Positions 48,213 to 58,273 of a stretch of 64,000 nt of DNA are shown here, piece by piece (positions within the stretch are counted from its first letter, which is position 1; every line of letters begins with the position of its first letter). Both the position numbers and the translations under genes were made by a program. A model generated the notes under the pieces. The model was not told the DNA's origin. It was given only the letters and a program-made list of their open reading frames with translations, and did no database searches. Source of the stretch: Planctomycetaceae bacterium (GTDB lineage Bacteria; Planctomycetota; Planctomycetia; Planctomycetales; Planctomycetaceae); contig CANJQC010000006.1 in the NCBI GenBank assembly GCA_947476295.1, forward strand, positions 1-64,000. The letters are read 5' to 3'.

Positions 48213-50300
48213 TCAAAGCCAGATATACTTCTGCACAAATTCCACCACATCGCCAAAACACCAATAGGCCAGTGATGTTTTTCCGCAATACAAATGCACG
48301 GTCACTTCCACACCGATGCGCTGCGGTGGAAGTTCCTGTCCGGCGTTCGCTTCTGCGGTCAGTTCAAACGCCGTTCCCATTTCCGTATCGGTTGTCGAAC
48401 GAGTCGCCACTTTCGCGAGATGACACTGGAATTCTTTTTCCGGTTGCGACGCCAGCTTGAATTCCCCTTCAAGGTCCGGAGACTTGCCTTCAGTAATCAA
48501 TTGACGCTGAGCCCGCAACAGGTGTCCCATGCGTTTTTCTTCGACCAGCAGTTCCATATGCCACGGGCCGTCTTCATTCATAATATCGAAGAGATGGTCA
48601 CCTACTCGAACCGGACGATCTTCAAGGAGTTGTCGCAATTGAAAGTCGGGAATTCGTCCGTCGGCCTGAGCTTTAATGATCAGTTTTTCTTCCTTGCGTT
48701 TTTGCAGTTGAGCCAGCTGTCGCTCGGCAATGAAGCGGTCGCCCTGGATTCGTTGCTTTTCCACTTCGAGACGTTTGACGGTCGATGCCGCACTACCCTT
48801 CTGTTCGCCTTCTTCTGGTCGCTGCAGCAATTCTGTGGCGCGAATTTCTTCTTCTTTTGAACTCAGCATATTGCTCTGTTTTTCAATGGACGCTTTCGCC
48901 TCTTCGATCTGGCCATCCAGTTCATCGTTCTGCAGCACGATGAGAATGTCACCTTTTTTCACCAACTGACCAAGCGGAATTCGAATACCGTCGCGCGTAA
49001 TCAGACCGTCGTACGTCGCAAACACTGCGTGCTGTTCGACCGGCATCCATTTGCCTTCTGCCTTGACCGGGTACTCCAGCTTATACAGCGTCATGACCGC
49101 CACAAATCCGGCAATCGCCAACAGAACGGCCGCAGTAATCGCCAGCTTTCGCCCGCGAAACCACTCCGTACACTTGCCGATAAGTGTCCACAGATTCAAT
49201 CCAAAAATACGCCCATGCTGTCGAGCATTCCAGAGAGCCGCTCCGACGTGATCGGCTACTAATTCAGCTCGCTGTTCCAGTTGCGGCAAGGGTTCTGATT
49301 CTGCGATCTGTTCGATCACCAGACATCCCGTGGCTTTGAGTCGCTTCTTTCGTCGTTCGCGATCTTCTTCTTCGCCCTGCTTGCGGACCAGTGCTTCGTT
49401 TTCGAACATCGGAACGAGCATCACCATGCGGGAACCGCTCTCCTGCACAAACGCCGCCAGCGGTTCTTCAACCTGAGGTGCAAGCCCATCGACCTTGCCA
49501 GTGTAGACCAGCGTTTCACCCATTTCAATCACGCGCCGCGACAGCTTTCGCATGGCAACCACTAGGTTGGCTCGCGCGTTGACGCTGCTTTGTCCACTCA
49601 CGGCACAGATGCGAAAACTGCGTCCTTTGCGGATGGCCACGCTCACGCGATCGCATCCCAGCAACGCGCGACTGTCACTGGCCGCCGCATCGGCGACTTC
49701 CTGCTCCTGCAATGAACGCTGAAGACGCAGAGAGAATTGTTCAAAGTTCGTCCAGAACTGATTCTTAAGGTCCGCAGTATTCTCCGGATTGTGACGTCGG
49801 CCTTCCAGAAAGCGCGAAGCGTATCCGCACATCTGTTCCAGAAACTGCATGTATCCCGACTGTGCTTTGATCGGAACATCCGGACGCTGAAACAATTCAA
49901 CGACACCGACGCACTTCTTTTCTTTGTGAAGCGCAGACAGGACCAGAACGTGTTCCGTCGGAAGCTTTGCTTCACCGCCGTGAGTCAGCGTGCGGGCTTC
50001 GCCGGTCTGCATCACTTCAATCAGCAGCTTTTCGTTGAGTCCCATTGCGCCGGGTGTTTCGCGGAGACCGGTGTGCTCAAGATTCATCTGAGCTACCAGG
50101 TTCAGACGACCGGATTCGTCCAGCAACCAGACGACACCCGCGCGAGCTCCGACGGCTGTGACAACGCGCGTCATGAATTCCTGAAAGTACACCGGTGGGG
50201 GAAGTTCCTGCCCGGACATCTGCTCGATCTCGCGCGCCAGCTGCATCACGCGCTCGCGAACTTTTCGCAGGTTTTCGTCAGGTGGAACAGGTTCTGTCAT
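48213..50300 (-). CDS. GAF-domain and HlyD-type membrane-fusion protein
   Basis: The 695-residue protein combines two modules. The N-terminal cytoplasmic part has a GAF domain (about 45-190, with AVGARAGVVWLLDESG) and a second GAF-like region (about 200-370). A single membrane helix near 384-405 (AITAAVLLAIAGFVAVMTL) follows. The C-terminal periplasmic part is a membrane-fusion adaptor: a lipoyl-like motif (QLVKKGDILIVLQNDELDGQ), a long coiled coil and a beta-barrel. Planctomycetes have such fusions next to M50-type peptidase or efflux genes; no such partner is here. It may couple a small-molecule signal to export. Confidence 0.85.
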   Translation of the reverse strand: MTEPVPPDENLRKVRERVMQLAREIEQMSGQELPPPVYFQEFMTRVVTAVGARAGVVWLLDESGRLNLVAQMNLEHTGLRETPGAMGLNEKLLIEVMQTGEARTLTHGGEAKLPTEHVLVLSALHKEKKCVGVVELFQRPDVPIKAQSGYMQFLEQMCGYASRFLEGRRHNPENTADLKNQFWTNFEQFSLRLQRSLQEQEVADAAASDSRALLGCDRVSVAIRKGRSFRICAVSGQSSVNARANLVVAMRKLSRRVIEMGETLVYTGKVDGLAPQVEEPLAAFVQESGSRMVMLVPMFENEALVRKQGEEEDRERRKKRLKATGCLVIEQIAESEPLPQLEQRAELVADHVGAALWNARQHGRIFGLNLWTLIGKCTEWFRGRKLAITAAVLLAIAGFVAVMTLYKLEYPVKAEGKWMPVEQHAVFATYDGLITRDGIRIPLGQLVKKGDILIVLQNDELDGQIEEAKASIEKQSNMLSSKEEEIRATELLQRPEEGEQKGSAASTVKRLEVEKQRIQGDRFIAERQLAQLQKRKEEKLIIKAQADGRIPDFQLRQLLEDRPVRVGDHLFDIMNEDGPWHMELLVEEKRMGHLLRAQRQLITEGKSPDLEGEFKLASQPEKEFQCHLAKVATRSTTDTEMGTAFELTAEANAGQELPPQRIGVEVTVHLYCGKTSLAYWCFGDVVEFVQKYIWL

Positions 50301-50758
50301 GTAGTCGCCCGCTATTTTCTTCAGGAACTTCGTATACTTATCCGAATGCTTGGTATTCGCAATGCGGAATGCTGTGATTGGGCGTGCAAAATCTCGACTT
50401 GTTTTGACGGGGTAAACCGACAACTCCAACAGACTTCGCCCTGCCTATCCGAAAACCCCGGATTGTTCATGTGTTCTGAAACGCGGTCAAGACCGGTGAT
50501 CGCCTTGCCTGCCTCAGTTTGACGCCGATTTCCGATTTCGCCACCGCGTGCGAGGAATAGGCAAAACTGGTAACCTCCCGGCGGCACTGGGCATTTCCGG
50601 ATTTCGCCAATAGCTGCGTAGTTTTTACAACTTGTGGCTGACCAAGACAGTATGTGACTTATATGACTTATGAGACTTATGACATCGGTTACGGAAATCG
50701 TTCACAGCGGATCGTCGCAGAATTTCAGCGGCCTGTCTCACTCTGCGATTACGATAAC
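50301..50758. other. Divergent intergenic region with a 9-bp tandem repeat
   Basis: This 458-base region separates the minus-strand GAF-HlyD gene from the plus-strand secreted protein gene and should hold both promoters. The only structure I see is the tandem array at 50651-50683. No gene is apparent. Confidence 0.45.
50651..50683. repeat. 9-bp tandem repeat, TATnTGACT type
   Basis: Three complete 9-base units (TATGTGACT, TATATGACT, TATGAGACT) and a partial fourth (TATGAC) follow one another exactly. It is AT-rich compared with its surroundings and lies about 75 bases ahead of the chosen start of the next gene, so it could be a regulatory or simple-repeat locus. Confidence 0.75.
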
Positions 50759-51742
50759 GTGATCCGGACGACATTGATTTCTGTGTTGGGTCCGATTTTG
50801 ATCGTCTGCTGGTGTGCTGCGTCTGCGATTGCTGACGAAGCCACCGGCACCCCAAAAGAAGTTTGCGTGGTGGGGGATCCTTTGATTCGGGAAGCCAGCG
50901 GAGTTGCCGTCAGTCGCACAACAAAAGACGCAGTCTGGATGCATAACGATTCAGGTGACGTGCCGCGATTGTTTTTAGTTGGTCTGAATGGCACCACTCT
51001 GGGAATCGTGAATGTGAAGGGCGTCACGGCCATGGACTGGGAAGATATGTGTTCGTTCGAACTGGACGGTGAATCCTGGTTGTTGGTCGGAGACATCGGC
51101 GACAACGGCCGCGTACGCGGCGTAACGCCGTCACCTGGCGGGCGGGGCGGCATCAGTCCGGCGGTAAGAAACGCCAACGGCCGCTTACCCAACGCAGCGC
51201 CGCCGTGTCAGCTTCTGCTTCTGAAAGAGCCGAAAGTGAAACTCACCGGCCAGGCGAACCCCGACTTCGAATCAACCGTCGATGTTTGTCGTACGGTTGA
51301 GTTTCAATTTTCCGATGGTCCGCATGATTGTGAAAGTCTGGCTGTTGATACAGTATCACGCACAATTCTGCTCGTCACAAAGACCAGTCCCTTCAACAGC
51401 GCGTTGTACTCGTTACCACTGACTTTGACGAAGGGAAAAGAATCACTGAAGGCCGAGAGAATTGCTTCGCTGGGTGTCGCGTTTGCGACTGCAATGGATA
51501 TTTCCTCTGACGGTCATCGTCTGGCTATCGTCAACATGTTCAGTGGTGTCATGCTGACGCGCGAGGACCCGAAAAAAGAATCCTGGGCCGAGGCATCCCG
51601 CGGATCCATCACAGTGCTGACACTTCCAATTCGCAAACAGGGAGAATCCGTCTGCTTCACCGCCGACGGCAATTCCCTGCTGCTTAACAGCGAAGGCGCA
51701 TCACAGCCGCTGTGGCAAACTGAACTTGAATCTAGGCGTTAG
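50759..51742 (+). CDS. Secreted beta-propeller-like protein with repeat insertion
   Basis: I start at the GTG at 50759 because it opens a clear signal peptide (hydrophobic LISVLGPILIVCWCAASAIA, cleavage near residue 27); in-frame ATGs further upstream lie in a tandem repeat. The roughly 300-residue mature protein shows propeller-like blocks: EASGVAVSRTTKDAVWMHND, AMDWEDMCSFELDGESWLLVGDIGDN, HDCESLAVDTVSRTILLVTK and GESVCFTADGNSLLLNSE. The phrasing recalls NHL or SdiA-regulated-type propellers. The function is unknown. Residues of about 117-145, between the GDIGDN and CQLLLLKEP blocks, look repeat-derived. Confidence 0.75.
   Translation: MIRTTLISVLGPILIVCWCAASAIADEATGTPKEVCVVGDPLIREASGVAVSRTTKDAVWMHNDSGDVPRLFLVGLNGTTLGIVNVKGVTAMDWEDMCSFELDGESWLLVGDIGDNGRVRGVTPSPGGRGGISPAVRNANGRLPNAAPPCQLLLLKEPKVKLTGQANPDFESTVDVCRTVEFQFSDGPHDCESLAVDTVSRTILLVTKTSPFNSALYSLPLTLTKGKESLKAERIASLGVAFATAMDISSDGHRLAIVNMFSGVMLTREDPKKESWAEASRGSITVLTLPIRKQGESVCFTADGNSLLLNSEGASQPLWQTELESRR
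51105..51195. repeat. Probable palindromic insertion in the secreted propeller gene
   Basis: This GC-rich 91-base stretch contains consecutive small palindromes (CCGCGTACGCGG at 51109-51120, CGGCGTAACGCCG at 51119-51131, GGCGGTAAGAAACGCC at 51160-51175) and encodes a Gly/Pro/Arg-rich segment. That segment interrupts what should be a continuous propeller blade. The arms are less clear than in hrpA or metH. Confidence 0.45.
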
Positions 51743-51758
51743 AACCTCAGTGTTTTTG

Positions 51759-53072
51759 TTACTCCGGTCGTTCCGCTGGCCATGAAATATCGGGCGCTGG
51801 CGCCGATCGTGAATTTGACTGCCTGTTGTTCTGCGTAGCGGCATAGATGCCTGCGGCCACGATAATCGCCACCAAGATTGTGAACAGTATTTTCCAGACG
51901 CTGTAAGGGCGTTCTCCTTGGACTTCGCCGGTCGCAGCGTTGATAAAAACCTGATACGTCTTGTTGTTGTATTTATAGGCCAGCAGCCAGACGGGCAGCA
52001 ACAGGTGTTTGTACGTGATGGCCTCACAGCGGCTATTTACGGAACTCACGACCTGCGTATCCCCGCCGATGCGCTGGCAGACTTCCGTATGAATCGCGGC
52101 ATCGATTCGATGCTTACCATCGACAAAGCATTCATCCAGTTCAATGTCGTAGGTCCGAGCCATCAGTCCGGCGAGCATCTGTTGATCGAAGGGAACGACT
52201 TTGAGCAGCGGCCACGGTTCCAGTTCCAGCATAAAATCCCGGCGAAGTCCCGTGTTCGCGAGTACCAGAACATCGTCAAAGAATCGCTGAAAACTGCCGC
52301 TTGCCGGATACCATCGCGTCCGACGTTCGGTGCGGCGATTTTTACCGTCACCCACTGTGACATAATAGTGTTCACCACGCTGTCCGGTGTATGCCGTGAG
52401 TGTCATTGAATCGAAAGTAAAATACGACAGATACACACCGTTGAATTTTCCATCCGCTCGATCCTGACGAAACCTGGTCGGTGCAAACCAGCGAGAACTT
52501 ACCCATTGCAGCAAATTCTGTTTTGCATGATCGCGATCAATCTGAAACGGCAGCACGCCATCGACGGGAATGCGATGCAGTTCACACTTATGAGCTTTCT
52601 CAAGCTGCACGGGTGAACCGCAAAAAGGACAGAAGGTACTTGTCAGAGTCCCATAAAACTCGACATTACCTCCGCAAGAATCACATCTCAGTTCGCGGTG
52701 GACGGATTCCGCCTCTGCGGCGTCCGGGTCAGCATGGACTTTTTTCGTCTGAGCTTCCTCACGCCACTGCCGAATGCGTTCGAGCATTGAGTGGAAGTCC
52801 TGTTCGTGCAGTTCACCTTCCAGTCGCGTTTCGATCTGCTTGACGTGACCACAGTACGGACACTTCAGAACCTGTTCGCCGATGTTGAATTCCAGGTCCG
52901 AACCGCATGATTCGCACGGAAAGATTCGCCCTTCGCCGTCGTCAAAGGTCTGACCGATTTCGCCGGTGCGGACGTCCTTGCGATGTATGTCCAGCGGACC
53001 ATCGGGCTCAGCATTGTCTGACTGTTCCGGCATCGCCGCCGAGAACTGCCGCTTGTCAGGTTCAAAAGCCAT
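51759..53072 (-). CDS. Zinc-ribbon membrane protein
   Basis: The 437-residue protein has two zinc-ribbon-like motifs in its N-terminal half (PCESCGSDLEF with LKCPYCGHV, then LRCDSCGGNVEF with FCPFCGSPV). A central domain with YLSYFTFDSMTLTAYTGQRGEHYY and LLLPVWLLAYKYNNKTYQVF comes next. A single membrane helix near the C-terminus (about 397-418) and a short tail end the protein. This layout occurs in widespread bacterial TFIIB-type zinc-ribbon proteins of unknown role. I start at 53072. It follows the T2SS-F gene by 80 bases on the same strand. Confidence 0.85.
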   Translation of the reverse strand: MAFEPDKRQFSAAMPEQSDNAEPDGPLDIHRKDVRTGEIGQTFDDGEGRIFPCESCGSDLEFNIGEQVLKCPYCGHVKQIETRLEGELHEQDFHSMLERIRQWREEAQTKKVHADPDAAEAESVHRELRCDSCGGNVEFYGTLTSTFCPFCGSPVQLEKAHKCELHRIPVDGVLPFQIDRDHAKQNLLQWVSSRWFAPTRFRQDRADGKFNGVYLSYFTFDSMTLTAYTGQRGEHYYVTVGDGKNRRTERRTRWYPASGSFQRFFDDVLVLANTGLRRDFMLELEPWPLLKVVPFDQQMLAGLMARTYDIELDECFVDGKHRIDAAIHTEVCQRIGGDTQVVSSVNSRCEAITYKHLLLPVWLLAYKYNNKTYQVFINAATGEVQGERPYSVWKILFTILVAIIVAAGIYAATQNNRQSNSRSAPAPDISWPAERPE

Positions 53073-53152
53073 TGAATTCCTGCCCGAGTTCCTTTCCAGC
53101 CGCCAACGTGGCAAGAGAATATCAGGTGCAGGGGCGGATGTCAGCCGAGGGA

Positions 53153-54202
53153 TTATCTCACCGCGTCCAGCGCTTCTCGATATGGGGCTGCAATCAGAAA
53201 GAAGATTCGGAAGATAAAGAAGACAATCAGAACCACAACCGACAGCCAGATTGCCCCGCTGAAAAAGACCGTCAGGCGATTCATTGAGCGGCGGGCTTCG
53301 TCGTCAAACAGATGACTTAGGCGATCCAGTTGTTCGGGCACGGTACCGGTTTCTTCCGCCGTCGCAACCACCTGCAGATATTCCATCGGGAACAACCGCG
53401 ATGAGGTCAATGCGTCTGTCAGCGTTTCGCCGTCTTTCATCTGCTGCCAGATCCAGGGTTCGGCCGCGATAAACGCTCCGTTGGCGGTCGCCTTCAGGCT
53501 GCATTCTAACGACGGACGGATACTCATGCCCGCCTGCTGAGTCAGCGCGAAACACCAGGAAAAGCGTGAGATCGCAAACGATTGCATGCACCTGCCAATC
53601 ACCGGGACGCGCAGCAACAGTGGATGCATCGCCATCTGGCCCGCAGGATAATTGGAAATCATTTTCCATCCCAGATAGCCTAACACCGCCCCCGCAATCC
53701 AACTCAGAAACCATTTCGCCGATCCAGACGATCCGTAGAGCCCGAGGCCAATAATGTCAAGCGGTTTTCCATTCGCCTGCGGCGGCAATAACCCAAGGAT
53801 GAAGATCAACAGGCCGACAATGCCGATCGCCGCCACAAGTTGAATCACGGGCCATGCAATCTGCGACCGGAACTCACGAACCTGCTGCACGCGGGCTTCA
53901 TAGTATTTTGCCAGTGAAGCAAATACTTCCGGTGCGGTGCCCGTCAGCTCACCGACGTTGACAAGGTCGCGGAAAAGTGGCGGGTACAGTTCGCCTTCTT
54001 TATTTAATGATTCTGCCAGCGACGAACCGCCGGCGATGGCTTTCTGAATTCGCTGCGCACTTGACGCCAGCCGGGAGTCTCTTGACTGTTGCGACGAAGT
54101 CTGCAGCGATTTTCGAACATCCACACCGGCTTCCAGCATCCGCGCCATCGAACGACTGAACGCACCCAGTGCCTGCGACGAAATCTGACGACTGCGAATC
54201 AT
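53153..54202 (-). CDS. Type II secretion/type IV pilus inner-membrane protein (GspF/PilC family)
   Basis: This 349-residue protein has two T2SSF domains (about 12-130 and 215-330), each with the family's helical pattern (MARMLEAGVDVRKSLQTSSQ and FALTQQAGMSIRPSLECSLK), separated and followed by membrane helices (about 138-158, 186-202 and 321-343). GspF proteins form the platform beneath pseudopilus assembly. No GspE, GspG or other secretion gene is adjacent; the neighbours are a PAS-GAF-receiver protein 19 bases upstream and the zinc-ribbon protein downstream, which suggests a three-gene operon. Confidence 0.9.
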   Translation of the reverse strand: MIRSRQISSQALGAFSRSMARMLEAGVDVRKSLQTSSQQSRDSRLASSAQRIQKAIAGGSSLAESLNKEGELYPPLFRDLVNVGELTGTAPEVFASLAKYYEARVQQVREFRSQIAWPVIQLVAAIGIVGLLIFILGLLPPQANGKPLDIIGLGLYGSSGSAKWFLSWIAGAVLGYLGWKMISNYPAGQMAMHPLLLRVPVIGRCMQSFAISRFSWCFALTQQAGMSIRPSLECSLKATANGAFIAAEPWIWQQMKDGETLTDALTSSRLFPMEYLQVVATAEETGTVPEQLDRLSHLFDDEARRSMNRLTVFFSGAIWLSVVVLIVFFIFRIFFLIAAPYREALDAVR

Positions 54203-54221
54203 GTGAACTCCGAAAAACTGT

Positions 54222-55904
54222 CTATCCAGGACTTGGCGTCGTCACGGCCTTTTCCACCTCATCGAGCATCTGCGCCCTGCGGAAAGGTTTGTAGAGTACC
54301 GCCTTCAAACCCTCCTGCCGCGCCTTCACAATCGAGTGCGATGCATCGTATCCAAACCCGGTCATCATAATGATTGGTACATGGCTGTTAATTTCACGAA
54401 GTCGGCGAAAACATTCGTAACCGTTGGCATCCGACAGCCGAATATCGGTCAGCACAACGTCGTAATGATAGTTACGCAGCATCGCACAGCCTTCGGTGGC
54501 GTTCTGCACGGCTTCAACTTCGCAACCCATTTGCCCCAGCAGGTTGTGAGCATCGTCGCGGGCGGCGGAATCCTGATCCACAACAAGGACTCGCTTACCC
54601 ATCAATGCTTTTCGCGGCGGTCGCTGGGTCGGCGTCTTGCTGAGCATGTTCGCGGCGTCCGATTTCTCCGGCATACTGCCGACATGTCCGGTAATCTTTC
54701 GAACTCGATCTGTGATCAAATGCAGGCGGTCGCAGACATCCGGATCGTGTCCGATATAACGTTCCAGAATCCAGGTGGCGGCGTTAAGAATTTCGTCAGA
54801 TGGCTTTGAGACCTCCCGCCGCATTCGGTCCGAATTCTCGGTTTCTGCTGTGACTTTTTCAGCGGCCAGCAGTTGCAATTGATTGAGCGAACTGGCCACA
54901 ACACGACTGAACAGTGTCAGGAAGTCCAGATCTGTCTGATTGAACGAAAGCGTTCCTGGACTTTCGACGTTAAATGTACCCAGAACCGTATCACGAATCA
55001 TCAACGGCACGGTGAGTGAACTTCGGGCATCGGTCGCGCCTCGCAGATACAGCGGATCGCTCTGCGTATCGGAACACAGATAACTGCGTTTGCTGAACGC
55101 AACAAAACCTGTCACACCGTTGCCGCTTTCCAGCGCATACAATGCCCGGACAGCCGCTTCAGGGTCCATGCCATATTCCAGCAACGGAAGCAGTTCCTGA
55201 GTTTCCGGATCGCGAAGTCGAATTTCGAAGGTATCGTAGCCTAGGACTTCCTGAGTAAACTGCAGAATCTGATCCTTCAGCAGCATGACACGTTCTTCGT
55301 GAGTCATCGCCGTCACTTCTTCAGGCGTCAGATTGCCCATCTCCAAGCCTGCCCGATAGATGGCGTCCTGCTTTTGTTTTTCCAGAACATGACTGCTGAC
55401 ATCGCGCACTGTCAGAATCATCGCCTGTTTTTTGTCACCTTCGAGATTGATGGTGGTTCTGGCCAGTCGCAGCCCCAGCGAACTGCGATCTTCGCGACGA
55501 ACAGTCAACGACGCAACTTCACCAGGACTCGCAGGTATGGCGATCCGTCCCAAGTCCGTTCCATCCGCCGGGCGAATGGTGTCCTGCAATGGCTGCCCGA
55601 CGAGCAGGTCCGCCGTTTGCAGCAACTGACGAAATGTGGTGTTGTGCCACAGGATATTAAGACCTTCATCCAGCAGCACTATCCCATCCGGCAAAGCGCT
55701 CAGCAAGCCCATTGCACAGACCTGCAGGTCGGACATCAACTGTGGTTCGGAGCCATCGACCACAAGGTAATCTGCCAGGGCATGCGGCAGTCTGACGTCG
55801 TTCGCAGAGACGACTTCCAGTTGTTCGCGGGTCAGTTCTTTGAGTTTTTGAACAGTGGAGGCTGTTTTTCCAATCACCAGCATGCGCTGACGAGATGCGG
55901 TCAT
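54222..55904 (-). CDS. PAS-GAF-receiver signalling protein without kinase domain
   Basis: The 560-residue protein starts at 55904, eight bases after AAGGA. Order of parts: a short N-terminal segment (about 1-55), a PAS domain (about 65-165, with LLSALPDGIVLLDEGLNILWHN), a GAF domain (about 200-370, with RSSLTVPLMIRDTVLGTFNVES), a helical dimerisation-like stretch (about 385-425), and a C-terminal receiver (about 440-560) with phospho-acceptor D487 in VVLTDIRL and K539 in LYKPF. There is no HATPase domain, so phosphate must come from elsewhere. It leads the operon with the GspF-like and zinc-ribbon genes. Confidence 0.88.
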   Translation of the reverse strand: MTASRQRMLVIGKTASTVQKLKELTREQLEVVSANDVRLPHALADYLVVDGSEPQLMSDLQVCAMGLLSALPDGIVLLDEGLNILWHNTTFRQLLQTADLLVGQPLQDTIRPADGTDLGRIAIPASPGEVASLTVRREDRSSLGLRLARTTINLEGDKKQAMILTVRDVSSHVLEKQKQDAIYRAGLEMGNLTPEEVTAMTHEERVMLLKDQILQFTQEVLGYDTFEIRLRDPETQELLPLLEYGMDPEAAVRALYALESGNGVTGFVAFSKRSYLCSDTQSDPLYLRGATDARSSLTVPLMIRDTVLGTFNVESPGTLSFNQTDLDFLTLFSRVVASSLNQLQLLAAEKVTAETENSDRMRREVSKPSDEILNAATWILERYIGHDPDVCDRLHLITDRVRKITGHVGSMPEKSDAANMLSKTPTQRPPRKALMGKRVLVVDQDSAARDDAHNLLGQMGCEVEAVQNATEGCAMLRNYHYDVVLTDIRLSDANGYECFRRLREINSHVPIIMMTGFGYDASHSIVKARQEGLKAVLYKPFRRAQMLDEVEKAVTTPSPG

Positions 55905-56117
55905 CTGACAAATCCTTGAAGCCCGTTTCGGCACGCTGCAGACTAAATTGACAAGCAGCGGAATGACAATCCCGTTTCGCCTCAGACGCCATTGCCAGAA
56001 AGACAATCGGAAAACGCGACTCACTCAGGATTCTGCCCGTTGAACGTCAGGACTGCAAGAAGGATTCGTAATCTCCCTCAAACCCGGCAAAGTTTGACGG
56101 TGCCGTATTCTGTGATT

Positions 56118-57092
56118 TCACACAGGCTTAGCCAGCAGACCGCACGCCGCACGAACTCGCTCGAGAACTTCCTGAGCTTTGGCACGCGCCCGATGAGCGC
56201 CTTCCCGGAGAATATCTTCGACGATATCTGGCGATGTCTCCAACTGCGTGCGGCGTGCAAACGCAGTTTCAAAGTGGGCAATTGCCGCTTCGTACAAAGC
56301 TTGTTTGGCTTCGCCATAACCCATACCGCCCGCACGATAGCGTCCCGTTAATGTCATTTGTGCTTCAGGTGTGGCAAACAATTTGTAGAGCTCAAACACT
56401 GAACAGGTATCCGGGTTCTTAGAGGACTCCTTCGATGTCGAATCAGTCTTGATCGACATAATCATCTTTCCCAGTTTCTTTGGCGTTTCGAAAATCGGAA
56501 TTATGTTGTCGTAACTCTTGGACATCTTTTCACCGTCCCTCCCCGGCACTTTCGCAGAATCGTCCAGCACATAGGCCTCTGGCAAATGCAAGGTGTCGCC
56601 ATAAATTGTGTTGAATCGCTGCGCGAGGTCACGCGTGACTTCAACATGCTGAATCTGATCCGCTCCAACGGGTACCGTTGTACTGTCGTAGATCAGAATG
56701 TCGGCGGCCATCAGAACCGGGTAAGTGAACAGGCCGGCGTCCGCCGCAATGCCTTTTGCTTTCTTGTCTTTGAAGGCATGGCATTTTTCGAGCAAATGCA
56801 TTTGTGCGATGGTCATCAGCAACCATGTGAGTTCCGTGGTTTCCGGCACATCTGATTGGCGAAAGAGCGTGGCCCGCTGGGGGTCCAGTCCCAGTGCGAG
56901 CAGGTCCAGTGCTGCGTCTTTTACATTCTGCCGCAAAACGTGCGGTTCCCTCACCGTCGTCAAGGCATGCAGATCCGCAATAAAATAGAAAGACTGCTCA
57001 TGCCCCTGAAGCGCTATGTACTGCCGAATTGCACCGAAGTAATTGCCCCAATGGAATCGACCTGTAGGTTGAATACCGGAAAGAATTTTCAT
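56118..57092 (-). CDS. trpS: Tryptophanyl-tRNA synthetase
   Basis: The 324-residue class I synthetase has the HIGH-type motif in [17 protein letters not shown] near the N-terminus, the tryptophan-site segment [36 protein letters not shown] and the KMSKS loop [10 protein letters not shown]. Length is standard. It charges tRNA-Trp. I start at MKILSGIQ (57092). It is probably the last gene of a minus-strand series after pyrD. Confidence 0.96.
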   Translation of the reverse strand: MKILSGIQPTGRFHWGNYFGAIRQYIALQGHEQSFYFIADLHALTTVREPHVLRQNVKDAALDLLALGLDPQRATLFRQSDVPETTELTWLLMTIAQMHLLEKCHAFKDKKAKGIAADAGLFTYPVLMAADILIYDSTTVPVGADQIQHVEVTRDLAQRFNTIYGDTLHLPEAYVLDDSAKVPGRDGEKMSKSYDNIIPIFETPKKLGKMIMSIKTDSTSKESSKNPDTCSVFELYKLFATPEAQMTLTGRYRAGGMGYGEAKQALYEAAIAHFETAFARRTQLETSPDIVEDILREGAHRARAKAQEVLERVRAACGLLAKPV

Positions 57093-57210
57093 GGATAAAC
57101 GTCGTTTGTGCTGCATGTGCATTGGACATTTCTGTCCGACATGCTGTCAGCAAACTTTCCTGTTGGGAGAAATCGGTCGAGCGGCCCAAATGACTTTTGT
57201 GGAGATTAAT

Positions 57211-58128
57211 CTACGCAGTCGTAGTTTTCAGCGTTCCGACAATTTCCGCAACGCTGACGGCCCCCAGAGTCTGCAACGCGGCCGGAAGTTCGCGAACAAG
57301 TTGATTGGCAAGGCCTGGATTATAGAAGTTTGCGGTGCCGATCTGAACCGCAGTCGCCCCCACCAGGAAAAACTCCATGACGTCGTCGATCGACTGAATT
57401 CCGCCAATCCCAATGATCGGGATGTTCACCGCCCTAGAAACCTGCCAGACGATGCGGAGAGCCAGTGGCTTGATGGCCGGGCCACTCAGCCCACCCAACA
57501 CATTCCCGAGCACAGGACGTCGTTTCTTCCAGTCTACGGCCATTCCTTGAAACGTGTTGATGAGTGAAACGGCATCAGCACCAGCGTCAGCCACCGCTTG
57601 AGCGATTGGCACCACACTGGTAACGTTGGGTGTGAGCTTCGCAATCACCGGAATGTCACACACGCTGCGGACCGCTGCGACAACTTCCGCAGCGAGTTCC
57701 GGATTCGTGCCAAAATCGACACCACCTGAAACGTTCGGGCAGGAGATATTCAGTTCAATCGCTGCCACGCCTGCGCACTGATTCAGGACGCTCGCCATAC
57801 GCCGAAAATCGTCGTTCGTCTTCGCGGCGATGTTGACAATGATCGCCGTCCCAAGGCCGCTGAGATACGGGAGTTTTTCAGCCACGAATTGATCAAATCC
57901 GTCGTTGTCCAGACCGATGGAATTCAACATGCCACTGGCCGTCTCAACCGTCCGGGGCGGCGCATTTCCGGGACGTGGTTGCGGCGTTACCGTCTTAGGG
58001 ACAATCCCACCCAGTTGCGTAAAATCTACAAAGGCGGTCATCTCTTTTGCGTAACCAAAGGTGCCGGACGCAACCAGAATCGGATTCTGAAGCCGCAGTC
58101 GGTTCAGGCTGACACCTAACGCCGTCAT
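57211..58128 (-). CDS. pyrD: Dihydroorotate dehydrogenase, class 1B type
   Basis: This 305-residue flavin enzyme has [15 protein letters not shown] at the N-terminus, the catalytic-cysteine segment [29 protein letters not shown] and [29 protein letters not shown]. The Cys base marks class 1, and sequence and length favour the NAD-linked 1B type that normally pairs with PyrK. No pyrK is seen here. It oxidises dihydroorotate in pyrimidine synthesis. I start at MTALGVSLN (58128), which is the family start. Confidence 0.93.
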   Translation of the reverse strand: MTALGVSLNRLRLQNPILVASGTFGYAKEMTAFVDFTQLGGIVPKTVTPQPRPGNAPPRTVETASGMLNSIGLDNDGFDQFVAEKLPYLSGLGTAIIVNIAAKTNDDFRRMASVLNQCAGVAAIELNISCPNVSGGVDFGTNPELAAEVVAAVRSVCDIPVIAKLTPNVTSVVPIAQAVADAGADAVSLINTFQGMAVDWKKRRPVLGNVLGGLSGPAIKPLALRIVWQVSRAVNIPIIGIGGIQSIDDVMEFFLVGATAVQIGTANFYNPGLANQLVRELPAALQTLGAVSVAEIVGTLKTTTA

Positions 58129-58273
58129 TCGTCTTTGATCCTTGGCACGTTTTCTGGTTGGGCCTGATCTCACATGGCAGCACGATCATAGCTGGTTCGT
58201 GAGAGATTCTCGAAGGCTGACTCGGACATGCATGTCTAGGGTACAGAAATCCCACTCGAACTGGAAAGTTGAG

